DNA of 64,000 bases. It comes from Streptomyces sp. NRRL WC-3742. Its GTDB lineage: Bacteria; Actinomycetota; Actinomycetes; Streptomycetales; Streptomycetaceae. The translations under genes were made by a program, and so were the position numbers. This document shows, in pieces, positions 1-7,181 of this stretch. The notes below the pieces were generated by a model. It searched no databases. It saw nothing but the letters and a program-made list of their open reading frames with translations, and was not told the origin of the DNA. How positions within the stretch are numbered: the first letter of the stretch is position 1; the number at the start of each line of letters is the position of its first letter. The stretch lies in assembly GCF_000720635.1 (NCBI RefSeq), contig NZ_JOCF01000032.1, positions 1-64,000 on the forward strand, read 5' to 3'.

Positions 1-111
1 GTGCCCACCCCCGGGCCGCGCCGCGCGGCGCCCGCCCCACACCGGCCGGGCGCCGCACCACCACTGCTCCCGAAGGGCGTCGTTGGTCGGAGTTCGCCGG
101 TTGGGTGGGCT

Positions 112-663
112 TCAACGCGCGCTTGAGGAATCGGTGATCGAGAGGTCGGCGTGGACGATCTTCCCGTGCGGGAGAGGCGTGACGCCCCAGCGTCCTCGGG
201 TGAGCCGGTGCACCATGGCGAGGCCCCGGCCCGACGTGGCGTCGCGTCCGGCCTGGATCATCACGGGCATCGAGCGGGAACCGTCACCGACGAGGATGCG
301 GAGGATCCGGGCCGAAGGCCGGCGTACGGCGACGATCATGCGGGTCTGGCACCCGGTCTTCGCGGCGTTGGTGACCAACTCGCTGACGATCAAGGTGGCG
401 TCGTCCACCAACTCGTCGAGCCTCCATTCCAACAGCTTCGCGGTCACGAAGTGCCGTGCGGCCCTTACCGATTGGGGCTGATACGGCAGGCACACCGTCG
501 CCGGCTCGGCGGGCGGACGGGCCTTCGCCTCCGCTCCCGTCCGGGCAGTGGCGCGGGCTCGGTGCGGCCCGAACGTCGGGAACGTGCGCGGCGATTCCGT
601 GAAATCGGGCCTCAGGCGGGCTTCTTGGCCGAAGCGCATGGGGCGTGTCTGTTCTGAGGGCAT
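112..663 (-). CDS. Anti-sigma-factor-like ATP-binding protein (HATPase_c_2, AbaA/WhiJ-locus type)
   Basis: 183 aa. The C-terminal ~120 residues form a GHKL/HATPase_c_2 fold of the RsbW/SpoIIAB kind: a helix with VDDATLIVSELVTNAAK (N-box, Asn near residue 98), then VGDGSRSMP and a glycine-rich SGRGLAMV lid. The first ~60 residues are Arg/Pro-rich and probably disordered. ATG with GGAG upstream. It is divergent from an XRE/DUF5753 regulator and a DUF397 gene. That trio is the known AbaA/BldB/WhiJ-type arrangement of Streptomyces developmental loci, where the ATPase is thought to bind sigma or anti-sigma partners. Function here is inferred from family and context. Two decayed copies of its 3' end lie at 1836-1905 and 6813-6930. 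Confidence 0.8.
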   Translation of the reverse strand: MPSEQTRPMRFGQEARLRPDFTESPRTFPTFGPHRARATARTGAEAKARPPAEPATVCLPYQPQSVRAARHFVTAKLLEWRLDELVDDATLIVSELVTNAAKTGCQTRMIVAVRRPSARILRILVGDGSRSMPVMIQAGRDATSGRGLAMVHRLTRGRWGVTPLPHGKIVHADLSITDSSSAR

Positions 664-733
664 GGGGGACTCCGTAGGTTGCTCGGCGCAGTCGGCACCT
701 CACCTGCTGTAGCCATGGTGGCCCGACCTCCTC

Positions 734-739
734 TACGAT
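734..739 (+). promoter_or_regulatory. Candidate -10 (TACGAT) for the XRE gene
   Basis: The 126-base divergent interval 664-789 holds TACGAT at 734-739, a common Streptomyces vegetative -10 form. It lies about 50 bases before the GTG start of the XRE gene. No good -35 hexamer stands 17-18 bases upstream, so the assignment is tentative. Confidence 0.35.
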
Positions 740-789
740 CGCCAGGTCTCAACCTTCACTGTTCTGGTGCGTCACAGAGGGGTCAGGCC

Positions 790-1602
790 GTGGAGTCGAA
801 CGAATATGACGAGACGTCATCTCTGGCGATCCGCTTCGGGAGGGAGCTCCGCCGGTTGCGGAAGGCCAGAGGATGGTCCCAGGTCGAGCTCGGCAAGCGG
901 ATGGGCTATTCGCACGGGTTGGTCTCGTACATCGAGGGCGCGAAGAAGCCCATCACTCTTAAATTTGCAGTGAAAGCCGACGAGGTGTTCGAAACCGGCG
1001 GCACCTTCGTGGAGTTGTGGCGGATCTACTCCCGCGCATCCCTGCTGGAGGGGTTCCCGGAGTACGCCCTCCACGAGGCCAGGGCCATCGAGGTCCGCCA
1101 CTTCGAGCCGGCCGTGGTGCCCGGCCTGCTCCAGACGCCGGACTACGCGCGGGCGTTCGCCTCCGCCGCCGTTCGGCGGGGCAGTATCACCGAGAAGCAG
1201 TTGGACGACCGCCTGGACTTCCTCGTCACTCGTCAGCGTCTCATCGACCGGCACCCAGCTCCCCACCTCCACTTCGTGCTGGACGAAGGAGCGCTGCGGC
1301 GGCGGGTCGGCGGGCCGGAGGTGATGGCGCGGCAGTTGAAGCACCTTGAAGAGCTTGCGGTCCGCCCGAACGTCACGATTCAGGTCGCCCCGTTCTCCCT
1401 TGCGGAGGAGCTGCCGTTCACGATGGTCGTCACGTTGCTGACCATGCCGGACCGCACGCTCCTGGCGTACTCGGAGTGCCAGTTGCGCGGGTTCCTCGCG
1501 CGGGAGAAGGCTCTCGCTCGGGCCTGGGAGAGGGACTACCATCAGCTCCAGGTGGAGGCGCCGTCAAAGGGCGCTTCACTGGAGATGATCCGCAGTTCGT
1601 AA
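790..1602 (+). CDS. XRE-family regulator with C-terminal DUF5753 (WhiJ-like)
   Basis: 270 aa from GTG 790, which has GAGGGG about 8 bases upstream; the frame is open further 5' but without family similarity. Residues ~14-68 are a helix-turn-helix (GWSQVELGKRMGYSHGLVSY, then IEGAKKP). Residues ~90-262 are a DUF5753 ligand/partner domain, with the typical E-A-x-x-I stretch, PGLLQTPDYAR and DEGALRR motifs. The DUF397 gene follows 17 bases downstream in the same direction, and the ATPase gene is divergent. In Streptomyces such pairs (WhiJ/BldB-like) control development, and some have been proposed to act as toxin-antitoxin-like pairs. The specific target here is unknown. Confidence 0.88.
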   Translation: MESNEYDETSSLAIRFGRELRRLRKARGWSQVELGKRMGYSHGLVSYIEGAKKPITLKFAVKADEVFETGGTFVELWRIYSRASLLEGFPEYALHEARAIEVRHFEPAVVPGLLQTPDYARAFASAAVRRGSITEKQLDDRLDFLVTRQRLIDRHPAPHLHFVLDEGALRRRVGGPEVMARQLKHLEELAVRPNVTIQVAPFSLAEELPFTMVVTLLTMPDRTLLAYSECQLRGFLAREKALARAWERDYHQLQVEAPSKGASLEMIRSS

Positions 1603-1619
1603 GGCGTGAGAGGAACATC

Positions 1620-1832
1620 ATGACCCCCCGTGCAGACCTGTCCGGCGCCGCGTGGTTCAAGTCCAGTTACAGCAACAACGGGGGAACATGCGTCGAGGTG
1701 GCCGCCAACTTCCCCGGCCTGGCTCCCGTTCGGGATTCCAAGGACCCGGAGGGTCCGGCGCTCGTGTTCGCGGCCGATGCCTGGAAGTCGTTCGTCACCG
1801 CCGTCCGACTCGGCGAGTTCGGCACCGTCTGA
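1620..1832 (+). CDS. DUF397 small protein (BldB-like), copy 1
   Basis: 70 aa. Shows the hallmark W-F-K-S-S-Y-S-N-N-G-G-x-C-V-E-V block at residues ~11-26, the PVRDSKDP motif and the WKSFVTAVR terminal helix typical of DUF397. ATG 1620 has GAGAGGA five bases upstream. It follows the XRE gene by 17 bases, so co-transcription is likely. DUF397 proteins partner with the neighbouring DUF5753 HTH regulators. Its first codons contain a run of six C; the second copy at 6949 has seven, which breaks the same start. Confidence 0.88.
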   Translation: MTPRADLSGAAWFKSSYSNNGGTCVEVAANFPGLAPVRDSKDPEGPALVFAADAWKSFVTAVRLGEFGTV

Positions 1833-1835
1833 GCT

Positions 1836-1905
1836 ATCGAGAGGTCGGCGTGGACGACCTTCCCGTGCGGGAGAGGCGTGACGCCCCGGCGTCCTTGGGT
1901 GAGCC
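1836..1905 (-). pseudogene. Relic of the ATPase-gene 3' end (copy 2)
   Basis: Near-identical to 136-206, which encodes the C-terminal RWGVTPLPHGKIVHADLSIT segment of the ATP-binding gene. It directly abuts the stop of DUF397 copy 1 and a DUF397 fragment. No start, no N-box and no lid are left, so it is a recombination scar, not a gene. Confidence 0.75.
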
Positions 1906-1906
1906 G

Positions 1907-1950
1907 GGGATCCGCAGGGCCCGGCGCTCGTGTTCGCGGCCGATGCCTGG
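1907..1950 (+). pseudogene. DUF397 internal fragment
   Basis: Encodes DPQGPALVFAADAW in the + frame, the same block as residues ~42-56 of the DUF397 genes. At base level it is closer to the 7063-7110 copy (GATCCGCA) than to the adjacent copy 1. It ends abruptly where transposase-derived sequence begins. Confidence 0.7.
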
Positions 1951-2195
1951 ATGGTCAAAGCCGCTCGGATCCGGGCGGACCTGATCGACCGGCTGGCGGA
2001 GGTGTGCACCGTCTTCCACGGGCCGTATCGCTCCGGCAGGTCACGCCACGGCACGCCCGTCCGGATCCGGTGCAGCACCCCGTTCGCGACCTGGCGATGG
2101 TCCCGGGACCTGCCGCAACGCCTGCTCACTGGGAGAAGCGGCGCCAGGCGCTCCCACTGCGCATCCGTCAGATCACTCCTACGCCCCAGAGTCAT
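1951..2195 (-). pseudogene. Truncated IS5-family transposase (N-terminal domain only)
   Basis: Starting at ATG 2195 on the minus strand, the first ~62 residues match the DUF4096 N-terminal helical domain of IS5-type transposases: SDLTDAQWERLAPLLP, then HRQVANGVLHRIRTGVPWRD, then LPERYGPWKTVHT. Similarity ends there. The DDE catalytic core is absent and the frame runs into DUF397 and ATPase relics. No terminal inverted repeat was recognised. It is probably the element that mediated the local rearrangements. Confidence 0.82.
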
Positions 2196-2552
2196 ATCAA
2201 CGACTCAACTGATCGCCAGGCCACTGCCTGGGCGATCTGGCCCCCCTTTTTGAGCTGTTCCGCCCCGCCGCGCTGAGGCACGCATGGGCGGCCATGGCCG
2301 GCGTGATGTGTCGACGCCGGCCCGTTGGCCGCCCATGCGCTCTCCCTGCAGTAGCGATGCGAACCGTCAACTTTCGGTGCGGCCATCTCCCTTGAGGATT
2401 CCTTCTTGCCGGAAGCCCGGCTTCGCGGCGGTCGGTCTCCCGGTGCCGGGCAGGTCCGCGGCGCCGGCATGACGAGCGCCGAAGATCGCAGACGATACGA
2501 TCGCGAACCGCGTGATCAATTGGCGTTCATGTGAAGATACTTGAGGGGTTTG
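2196..2552. other. Intergenic region before the DUF6528 gene
   Basis: 357 bases with no convincing gene. It includes the 5' flank of the transposase relic and the leader of the DUF6528 gene. TACGAT at about 2499-2504 could be a -10 element about 50 bases before the ATG. No -35 match was seen. Confidence 0.4.
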
Positions 2553-4529
2553 ATGAGAAAGGTGCGCTTTGTCCGGTCGCTCTTGGTCGTGGCGGCGCTC
2601 ATGGCGTCGACGCTGGCCCTGGGGGGCGGGGCAGCCGAGCCGGCGCAAGCGGCGGGCATCGACTACGGGATAGTCGCGGGGGACCAGGGCAGCAACTCGC
2701 TGATCGCCTATGATCCGGCGACCTGGGCGGTCCGGTGGACGTGGCAACCGAAAACGACCGAGGGCTTCACCTCGGACGAGATATCGGCGTTCGGGCTCGT
2801 GACCGACTTCAAGCTGCGGAACACCTCGGCCGGCCAGCGGATGGTCGTCACGGCCAGCGGCGGGTTGGCGGCGATCGTCACCCCTTACCCCGAGGGGAAG
2901 AAGGTGTGGTCGGCCAACCTGAGCGGGGACAACCTGCACGGTGCGGAGCTGCTGCCGAACGGCAACATCGTGGTGGCGTCCAGCGAGAAACTCACTACGA
3001 CGACGAATGGGGGGCGTACTGGGACGGGGGCCGGAGGGTTCCTCAGGGTCTACGCGTCCTCCCAGGGGGCGAATAACGCCACCTACGCGGAGTACCCCCT
3101 GAACGAGGCGCACGGCGCGCTCTGGGATCCGACCTACGACCGGCTCTGGGCAATCGGCTACAACGGCAGCGGCGCGCCTGTTCTGGACTCCTTCACCATC
3201 ACCGGGAGCGCCGCGCAGCCGCACCTGACCCTGGACAAGCAGATCAACTTGCGGGACACGTTGAAGGACACCGCTCCCCACGACTTGACTGCGGATCCGA
3301 ACAACGCGAACGTGCTTCTGCTGAGCACGGGGACGAAGACATGGTCGTACGACAAGTGGAAAGGCAGCTTCACCCCGCTCGTCACGGCCAACGATGTCAA
3401 GGCCATCAGCGCGCAGCCGTCAGGTCAGCTGGTGATGACACAGCCGGATAGCTCCAAGACGCCGGAAACGGCGGGCGGCTGCAGCACCAACACGTGGTGC
3501 ACCGACACCATCGACTTCTACAGCCCGGTCAAGAACCTGGACGGCTCCGTCAGCGGCTACACGCACACCTCGCACAAGGTGACCGGTGCCCGGTTCTACC
3601 GCGCACGCGTGTGGAACCCGACCTACAACTCCGTCGGCGACGCGACGCACGGCACGGTCTCCGACGGCGCCCTGTCCGGCGGCTTGCGGACTCCGGCGGT
3701 GATCGACGCCAACGCCCGGATCTCGCAGATCAGCGCCGCTGCGCTGCCCGACGGGACCTTGCACGTCCAGACGCTGCTCCCCGGAGCGGGAGTCTGGGAC
3801 CGCACCCGCAACCTCGACGGAACGTGGTCGACGTCGACCCAGATCGACGCCAACCCCGCGATCACCGCGATCAGCGCCGTTGCGCTGCCCGACGGGACCT
3901 TGCACGTCCAGACGCTGATCCCTGGAGCGGGAGTCTGGGACCGCACCCGCAGCGCCGCCGGCACGTGGTCCAGCTCGAGCCAGATCGACGCCGATGGCCG
4001 GACCTCGCGGATCAGCGCCGCCGCGTTGCCCGACGGGACCTTGCACGTCCAGACGCTGCTCCCCGGGTGGGGAGTCTGGGACCGCACCCGTACCTCGTCG
4101 GGTAGCTGGTCGAACCGGACGCAGCTCGTCGTGGACTGCGCCATAAACGACACCAGCGACCCGTGCATCACCGATGTGAGTGCGACACCTGGGGCGGACG
4201 GCGGCCTGAACGTCCAGGTCCTGAGGGCGGGTTACGGGATCTCCGCGGTCTCGGTTCGGGCCTGGGCCGGGGCAAACTGGCCGCTGCCCACGACTGACGT
4301 GGACCGCAATCCGTCCATCACCCGCCTCGCCGCGAGCATCACGTCGGACGGCACCATGCACCTGGAGGCGATCGTCCCCGGCTACGGCATCTGGGACCGG
4401 ACGCTCGCACCCAACGCGACGTCATGGGCCGCCAGCGCCACACAGATCGACAGCATCGGGGGCGACTTCGCCGTCTACAGCGTGGGCCTGCCGGACGGAT
4501 CGCTCCACGTCGGCAGCGCCGCGTACTGA
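2553..4529 (+). CDS. Secreted DUF6528 protein with C-terminal PLL-like propeller repeats
   Basis: 658 aa. ATG 2553 is preceded by GAGGGG. Residues 1-34 form a Sec signal peptide (MRKVRFVRS, hydrophobic core, A-Q-A-A cleavage). Residues ~36-365 resemble DUF6528, a PQQ/WD-like propeller (GDQGSNSL, LPNGNIVVAS, AHGALWDPTYDRLW). Residues ~384-658 hold five 48-56-residue repeats plus a partial sixth, each with L-P-D-G-T-L-H-V and G-V-W-D-R-T, as in PLL/tectonin-like sugar-binding propellers. The first three repeats are nearly identical in DNA. Likely an extracellular glycan- or surface-binding protein; the ligand is unknown. DUF397 fragments and a transposase relic flank it, suggesting acquisition or local rearrangement. 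Confidence 0.8.
   Translation: MRKVRFVRSLLVVAALMASTLALGGGAAEPAQAAGIDYGIVAGDQGSNSLIAYDPATWAVRWTWQPKTTEGFTSDEISAFGLVTDFKLRNTSAGQRMVVTASGGLAAIVTPYPEGKKVWSANLSGDNLHGAELLPNGNIVVASSEKLTTTTNGGRTGTGAGGFLRVYASSQGANNATYAEYPLNEAHGALWDPTYDRLWAIGYNGSGAPVLDSFTITGSAAQPHLTLDKQINLRDTLKDTAPHDLTADPNNANVLLLSTGTKTWSYDKWKGSFTPLVTANDVKAISAQPSGQLVMTQPDSSKTPETAGGCSTNTWCTDTIDFYSPVKNLDGSVSGYTHTSHKVTGARFYRARVWNPTYNSVGDATHGTVSDGALSGGLRTPAVIDANARISQISAAALPDGTLHVQTLLPGAGVWDRTRNLDGTWSTSTQIDANPAITAISAVALPDGTLHVQTLIPGAGVWDRTRSAAGTWSSSSQIDADGRTSRISAAALPDGTLHVQTLLPGWGVWDRTRTSSGSWSNRTQLVVDCAINDTSDPCITDVSATPGADGGLNVQVLRAGYGISAVSVRAWAGANWPLPTTDVDRNPSITRLAASITSDGTMHLEAIVPGYGIWDRTLAPNATSWAASATQIDSIGGDFAVYSVGLPDGSLHVGSAAY
3702..4133 (+). 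repeat. Three intragenic 144-bp tandem repeats (propeller blades)
   Basis: Units at about 3702-3845, 3846-3989 and 3990-4133 share long identical stretches such as GACGGGACCTTGCACGTCCA. Each encodes one 48-residue blade containing ALPDGTLHVQTL and GVWDRTR. Near-identity in DNA points to recent duplication or gene conversion. Confidence 0.85.
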
Positions 4530-4539
4530 CACGAGCAGG

Positions 4540-4602
4540 GTGTTCTCCGCCGATGCCCGGAAGTCGTTCGTCACCGCCGTCCGGCTCGGCGGGTTCGGCG
4601 CG
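4540..4602 (+). pseudogene. DUF397 C-terminal fragment
   Basis: Eleven bases after the DUF6528 stop, the + strand encodes VFSADARKSFVTAVRLGGFG, the last ~20 residues of a DUF397 protein (compare VFAADAWKSFVTAVRLGEFG in the intact copies). There is no start or preceding domain. The frame continues into the SDR terminator hairpin. Together with the 1907-1950 fragment it brackets the transposase relic and the DUF6528 gene. Confidence 0.75.
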
Positions 4603-4620
4603 AGCGGAGTCACCGAGGAA

Positions 4621-4655
4621 GGCGCCCCGGCGGTCGGTCAGACCGTCGGGGCGCC
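4621..4655 (-). terminator. Hairpin terminator of the SDR gene
   Basis: 15-bp stem GGCGCCCCGGCGGTC / GACCGTCGGGGCGCC with one G-T wobble and a 5-base loop, just past the SDR stop at 4672. Confidence 0.7.
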
Positions 4656-4671
4656 TGCTGCTGAGGGGTGA

Positions 4672-5412
4672 TCAGGCGGTGTAGCCGCCGTCCACGGCCA
4701 GGCTGGTCCCCGTCACGTACCGACCGCCGGGGCCGGCCAGGAACTCCACTGCGGCGGCGATGTCCTCCGCCGCGCCGAACCGCCCGAGGGCGGTCAGGCC
4801 CCGCTGGAAGTCCCCGCTGTCGCCGTCCGCCGGGTTCATGTCCGTGTCGATCGGACCCGGGTCGACGGTGGTGACGTTGATCCCGCGCGGGCCCAACTCC
4901 CGTGCCAGGGCCTTGGTCAGGCCGATCAGCGCGGTCTTCGCCGTCGCCTGGAGGACGAAGTTCGAGCCCGGGACGCGGCCGTTGAAGCACGAGCCGATAC
5001 TGATGATCCGGCCGCCCTCGGTGAGGTGCGGCGCGGCGGCCTGGGCCGCCAGGAACACCGACTTCACATCCACGGCCAGGACCCGGTCGAGGTCCTCGGC
5101 CGACACCTCCTCGATCGGCCCGTACGCGAGGAAGCTGGCGTTGTTCACCAGGATGTCGATCCGGCCCAGCTCTCGGACCGTCCGCTCCACCACGTCCCTG
5201 GCGGCTGTCCCCTCCGTCAGATCGGCCCGGATGACCAGGGCCCTGCCGCCGTCCGCCTCGATCTCCTTGGCGATCGCGCGCGCCTGCTCCTCCGCCTGGA
5301 CGTACGTCAGCGCCACGGCCGCCCCCGCGGCGGCCAGCCGCTTCGCGACAGCCGCGCCGATACCGCGGCTGCCGCCGGTGACCAGGGCTACCTTGCCGGT
5401 CAGGTCGCTCAT
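4672..5412 (-). CDS. SDR-family protein lacking the catalytic tyrosine
   Basis: 246 aa, full length for a classical SDR. It has a TGGSRGIG NAD(P)-binding motif (residues 12-19), NNAS (90-93), Ser141 in IISIGS, and Lys159. The YxxxK tyrosine position reads Gln155 (FVLQATAK; codon CAG at 4948-4950 on the complement), so the usual catalytic Tyr is absent. The C-terminal DPGPIDTDMNP and TGTSLAVDGGYT segments are normal. ATG has GGGGAGAG upstream. It is isolated, flanked by relics. It may be a binding pseudoenzyme or a decaying reductase; FabG-like annotation would overstate its function. Confidence 0.85.
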   Translation of the reverse strand: MSDLTGKVALVTGGSRGIGAAVAKRLAAAGAAVALTYVQAEEQARAIAKEIEADGGRALVIRADLTEGTAARDVVERTVRELGRIDILVNNASFLAYGPIEEVSAEDLDRVLAVDVKSVFLAAQAAAPHLTEGGRIISIGSCFNGRVPGSNFVLQATAKTALIGLTKALARELGPRGINVTTVDPGPIDTDMNPADGDSGDFQRGLTALGRFGAAEDIAAAVEFLAGPGGRYVTGTSLAVDGGYTA

Positions 5413-5781
5413 CTCTGCTCTCCCCGTTGTTCGGTGATCTTCGTTGAAGACGATCCTCGAACATTCCCACCAGTGTGATGGTCAAATGGTTTTCGCAAAC
5501 CGGCGAACCCCGCGATTCGCCCAGCAGCCCCCGAAGCGGGGGGTAGAAGGCTCGCCCGCGTTCCTGGGCGAGACCGGAACGGCGGAGCTGGAGCCGATGT
5601 GCAATGTGGTCACCGAGCCGCGCGGTAGCTCCCTGCACTACCTCGGCCGATTCACCTATCGGGTCTGACACTCTCCCGTCGGGCCTGTCACAGCGGTCGG
5701 TGCCCATCCGCTGCCCGGTCGGCGCTCCGATGTCGTGGTCGAAGCCTTCCAGGCTCCGGCCCGTGTCGCAGAGGCGGGGTG
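5413..5781. other. Intergenic region between the SDR and dehydratase genes
   Basis: 369 bases. The SDR promoter should lie here: reading toward the SDR there is a TTGACC element near 5480, but no clear -10 at the right spacing. A short + frame (5444-5668, 74 codons) ends in YLGRFTYRV but has no Shine-Dalgarno sequence or recognisable family, so it is not called as a gene. Confidence 0.4.
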
Positions 5782-6747
5782 TCAGGTGGTGACGAGGTCG
5801 GACGGGTCGGTGTTGGCTCCGCAGAGGACGACGGCGATGCGTTCGCCGTCCTCGGGCTTGTAGGCGCCGGAGGTCAGTGCGGCAAGTGCCGTGGCGGCGG
5901 CGTGTTCGACGGCCAGGTGGCGGTGGTCCCAGAGGAGTTGCCGGGCGGCGCGGATCGCGTCCTCGGTGACGAGGACGGAACGGGCCTGGGCGCGCTGCGC
6001 CCAGTGCAGGGCGGTTTCGCTGGCGCGGCGGGCTCCGAGGGAGTCCGCCGCAACGGAATCCACCGGGACGTCGACGACCTTCCCGGCCTCGACGGCGGCG
6101 TTGAGCGCCCGGCAGTTCGCCGGTTCGACGGCGACGACGCGCACGCCCAGGGCGTGGGCGGTCATGGCCGTTCCCGCGAACAGGCCGCCGCCGCCCACGG
6201 CGACGACGACGGTGTCCAGGCCGGGGACCTGGTCGTGGATCTCACCGAGCAGGGTCCCGGCGCCGGCGGCGATGTACGGGTTGTCGTACGCGTGCGAGGC
6301 CAGGGCGCCAGTGGCGGAGGCGAACTCGGCCGCAGCGGCGGCGGCTTCGGCGTACTCGGCGCCGACCTGGCGCACGTCCGCGCCGAGCGTGCGCAGCTTG
6401 GCGACCTTCACCGCCGGGGCGGTGGTCGGCAGGAAGACGGTGGCGCGGATGCCGTGACGCTGCGCGGCCCACGCGCAGGCCAGCCCGGCGTTGCCACCCG
6501 AGGCGATCACCACCCCGGCCCCGGGCATGCTCCCGGCCGCCAGGTGCGCCCCGATGAAGTTCGCCGCGCCCCGGTCCTTGAACGAGCCGGAGGACTGCAT
6601 GAAGTCCAGGGCGAGGAAGACGCGGGCGGTGCCGAAACTGTCGCGGTCGATCTCGAGGACCGGCACGGGCCGGGTGACGCCGTGGACGCGGTCCTTGGCG
6701 GCCTTCACGTCCTCGTACGTCGGGAAGGTGTTCGCGGTGGTGGTCAA
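5782..6747 (-). CDS. PLP-dependent serine/threonine dehydratase-like enzyme
   Basis: 321 aa from TTG 6747, which has GGAGAAG at good spacing. The frame is open further upstream, but only across ATPase-relic sequence. It is a fold-type II PLP enzyme: the PLP lysine is in SSGSFKDRGA, ASGGNAGLA is the substrate loop, and VVAVGGGGLFAG is the tetraglycine phosphate-binding loop. C-terminal VVLCGANTDP matches the catabolic threonine/serine dehydratase (or serine racemase) group. There is no ACT regulatory domain. Predicted to deaminate L-Ser or L-Thr to the 2-oxo acid in the cytosol. Stand-alone gene; substrate not resolvable from sequence. Confidence 0.85.
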   Translation of the reverse strand: MTTTANTFPTYEDVKAAKDRVHGVTRPVPVLEIDRDSFGTARVFLALDFMQSSGSFKDRGAANFIGAHLAAGSMPGAGVVIASGGNAGLACAWAAQRHGIRATVFLPTTAPAVKVAKLRTLGADVRQVGAEYAEAAAAAAEFASATGALASHAYDNPYIAAGAGTLLGEIHDQVPGLDTVVVAVGGGGLFAGTAMTAHALGVRVVAVEPANCRALNAAVEAGKVVDVPVDSVAADSLGARRASETALHWAQRAQARSVLVTEDAIRAARQLLWDHRHLAVEHAAATALAALTSGAYKPEDGERIAVVLCGANTDPSDLVTT

Positions 6748-6812
6748 GGCTGCTTCTCCGGAGGCTGTCGGGACCAGGCGATGAGGTGGGGGCCACCCCG
6801 TCCGCTCGGGCT

Positions 6813-6930
6813 TCAACGTGCGGTCGAGGGCTCGGCGATCGAGAGGTCGGCACGGACGATCTTCCCGTGCGGGAGAGGCATGACGCCCCACCGCCCTCGC
6901 TGACGATCAACGAGGCGTCGTCCGTCAGCG
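6813..6930 (-). pseudogene. Relic of the ATPase gene with a large internal deletion (copy 3)
   Basis: The complement encodes DDASLIVSE, matching the N-box helix, fused directly to RWGVMPLPHGKIVRADLSI and the terminal STAR-stop. The ~70 residues between them (ATP-binding core and lid) are deleted. It sits immediately upstream of DUF397 copy 2 where the XRE gene would be expected, so the deletion also removed the XRE gene. Confidence 0.75.
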
Positions 6931-6948
6931 ACATCATGACCCCCCCGT

Positions 6949-7149
6949 GTGGACCTGTCCGGCGCCGCGTGGTTCAAGTCCAGTTACAGCAACAACGGCG
7001 GGTCCTGCGTCGAGGTGGCGCCCAACTTCCCTGGCCTGGCTCCCGTTCGGGACTCCAGGGATCCGCAAGGCCCGGCGCTCGTGTTCGCGGCCGACGCGTG
7101 GAAGTCGTTCGTCACCGCCGTCCGGCTCGGCGAGTTCGGAACGCTCTGA
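6949..7149 (+). CDS. DUF397 small protein, copy 2 (5' end damaged)
   Basis: 66 aa from GTG 6949. Almost identical to copy 1 (AAWFKSSYSNNGGSCVEV, PVRDSRDPQGPALVFAADAW, KSFVTAVRLGEFGTL). The ATG used by copy 1 is present at 6936, but the C-tract after it has seven C instead of six. That frameshifts the reading, leaving the GTG as the only near start. The GAGAGGA Shine-Dalgarno sequence of copy 1 has also been lost. The partner XRE gene is missing. It may be silent, or translated weakly as an orphan. Confidence 0.6.
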   Translation: MDLSGAAWFKSSYSNNGGSCVEVAPNFPGLAPVRDSRDPQGPALVFAADAWKSFVTAVRLGEFGTL

Positions 7150-7181
7150 GCTACGGAAGGGTGCCGCTTCGGGTACCGGTC

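Noticed and set aside
1..111. GC-rich stretch at the window start as a gene end
   Set aside because: No coding signal beyond weak hairpins; only the flank downstream of the ATPase gene.
5444..5668. A 74-codon + strand ORF between the SDR and dehydratase genes
   Set aside because: No Shine-Dalgarno sequence, no similarity recognised, and it spans the expected SDR promoter.
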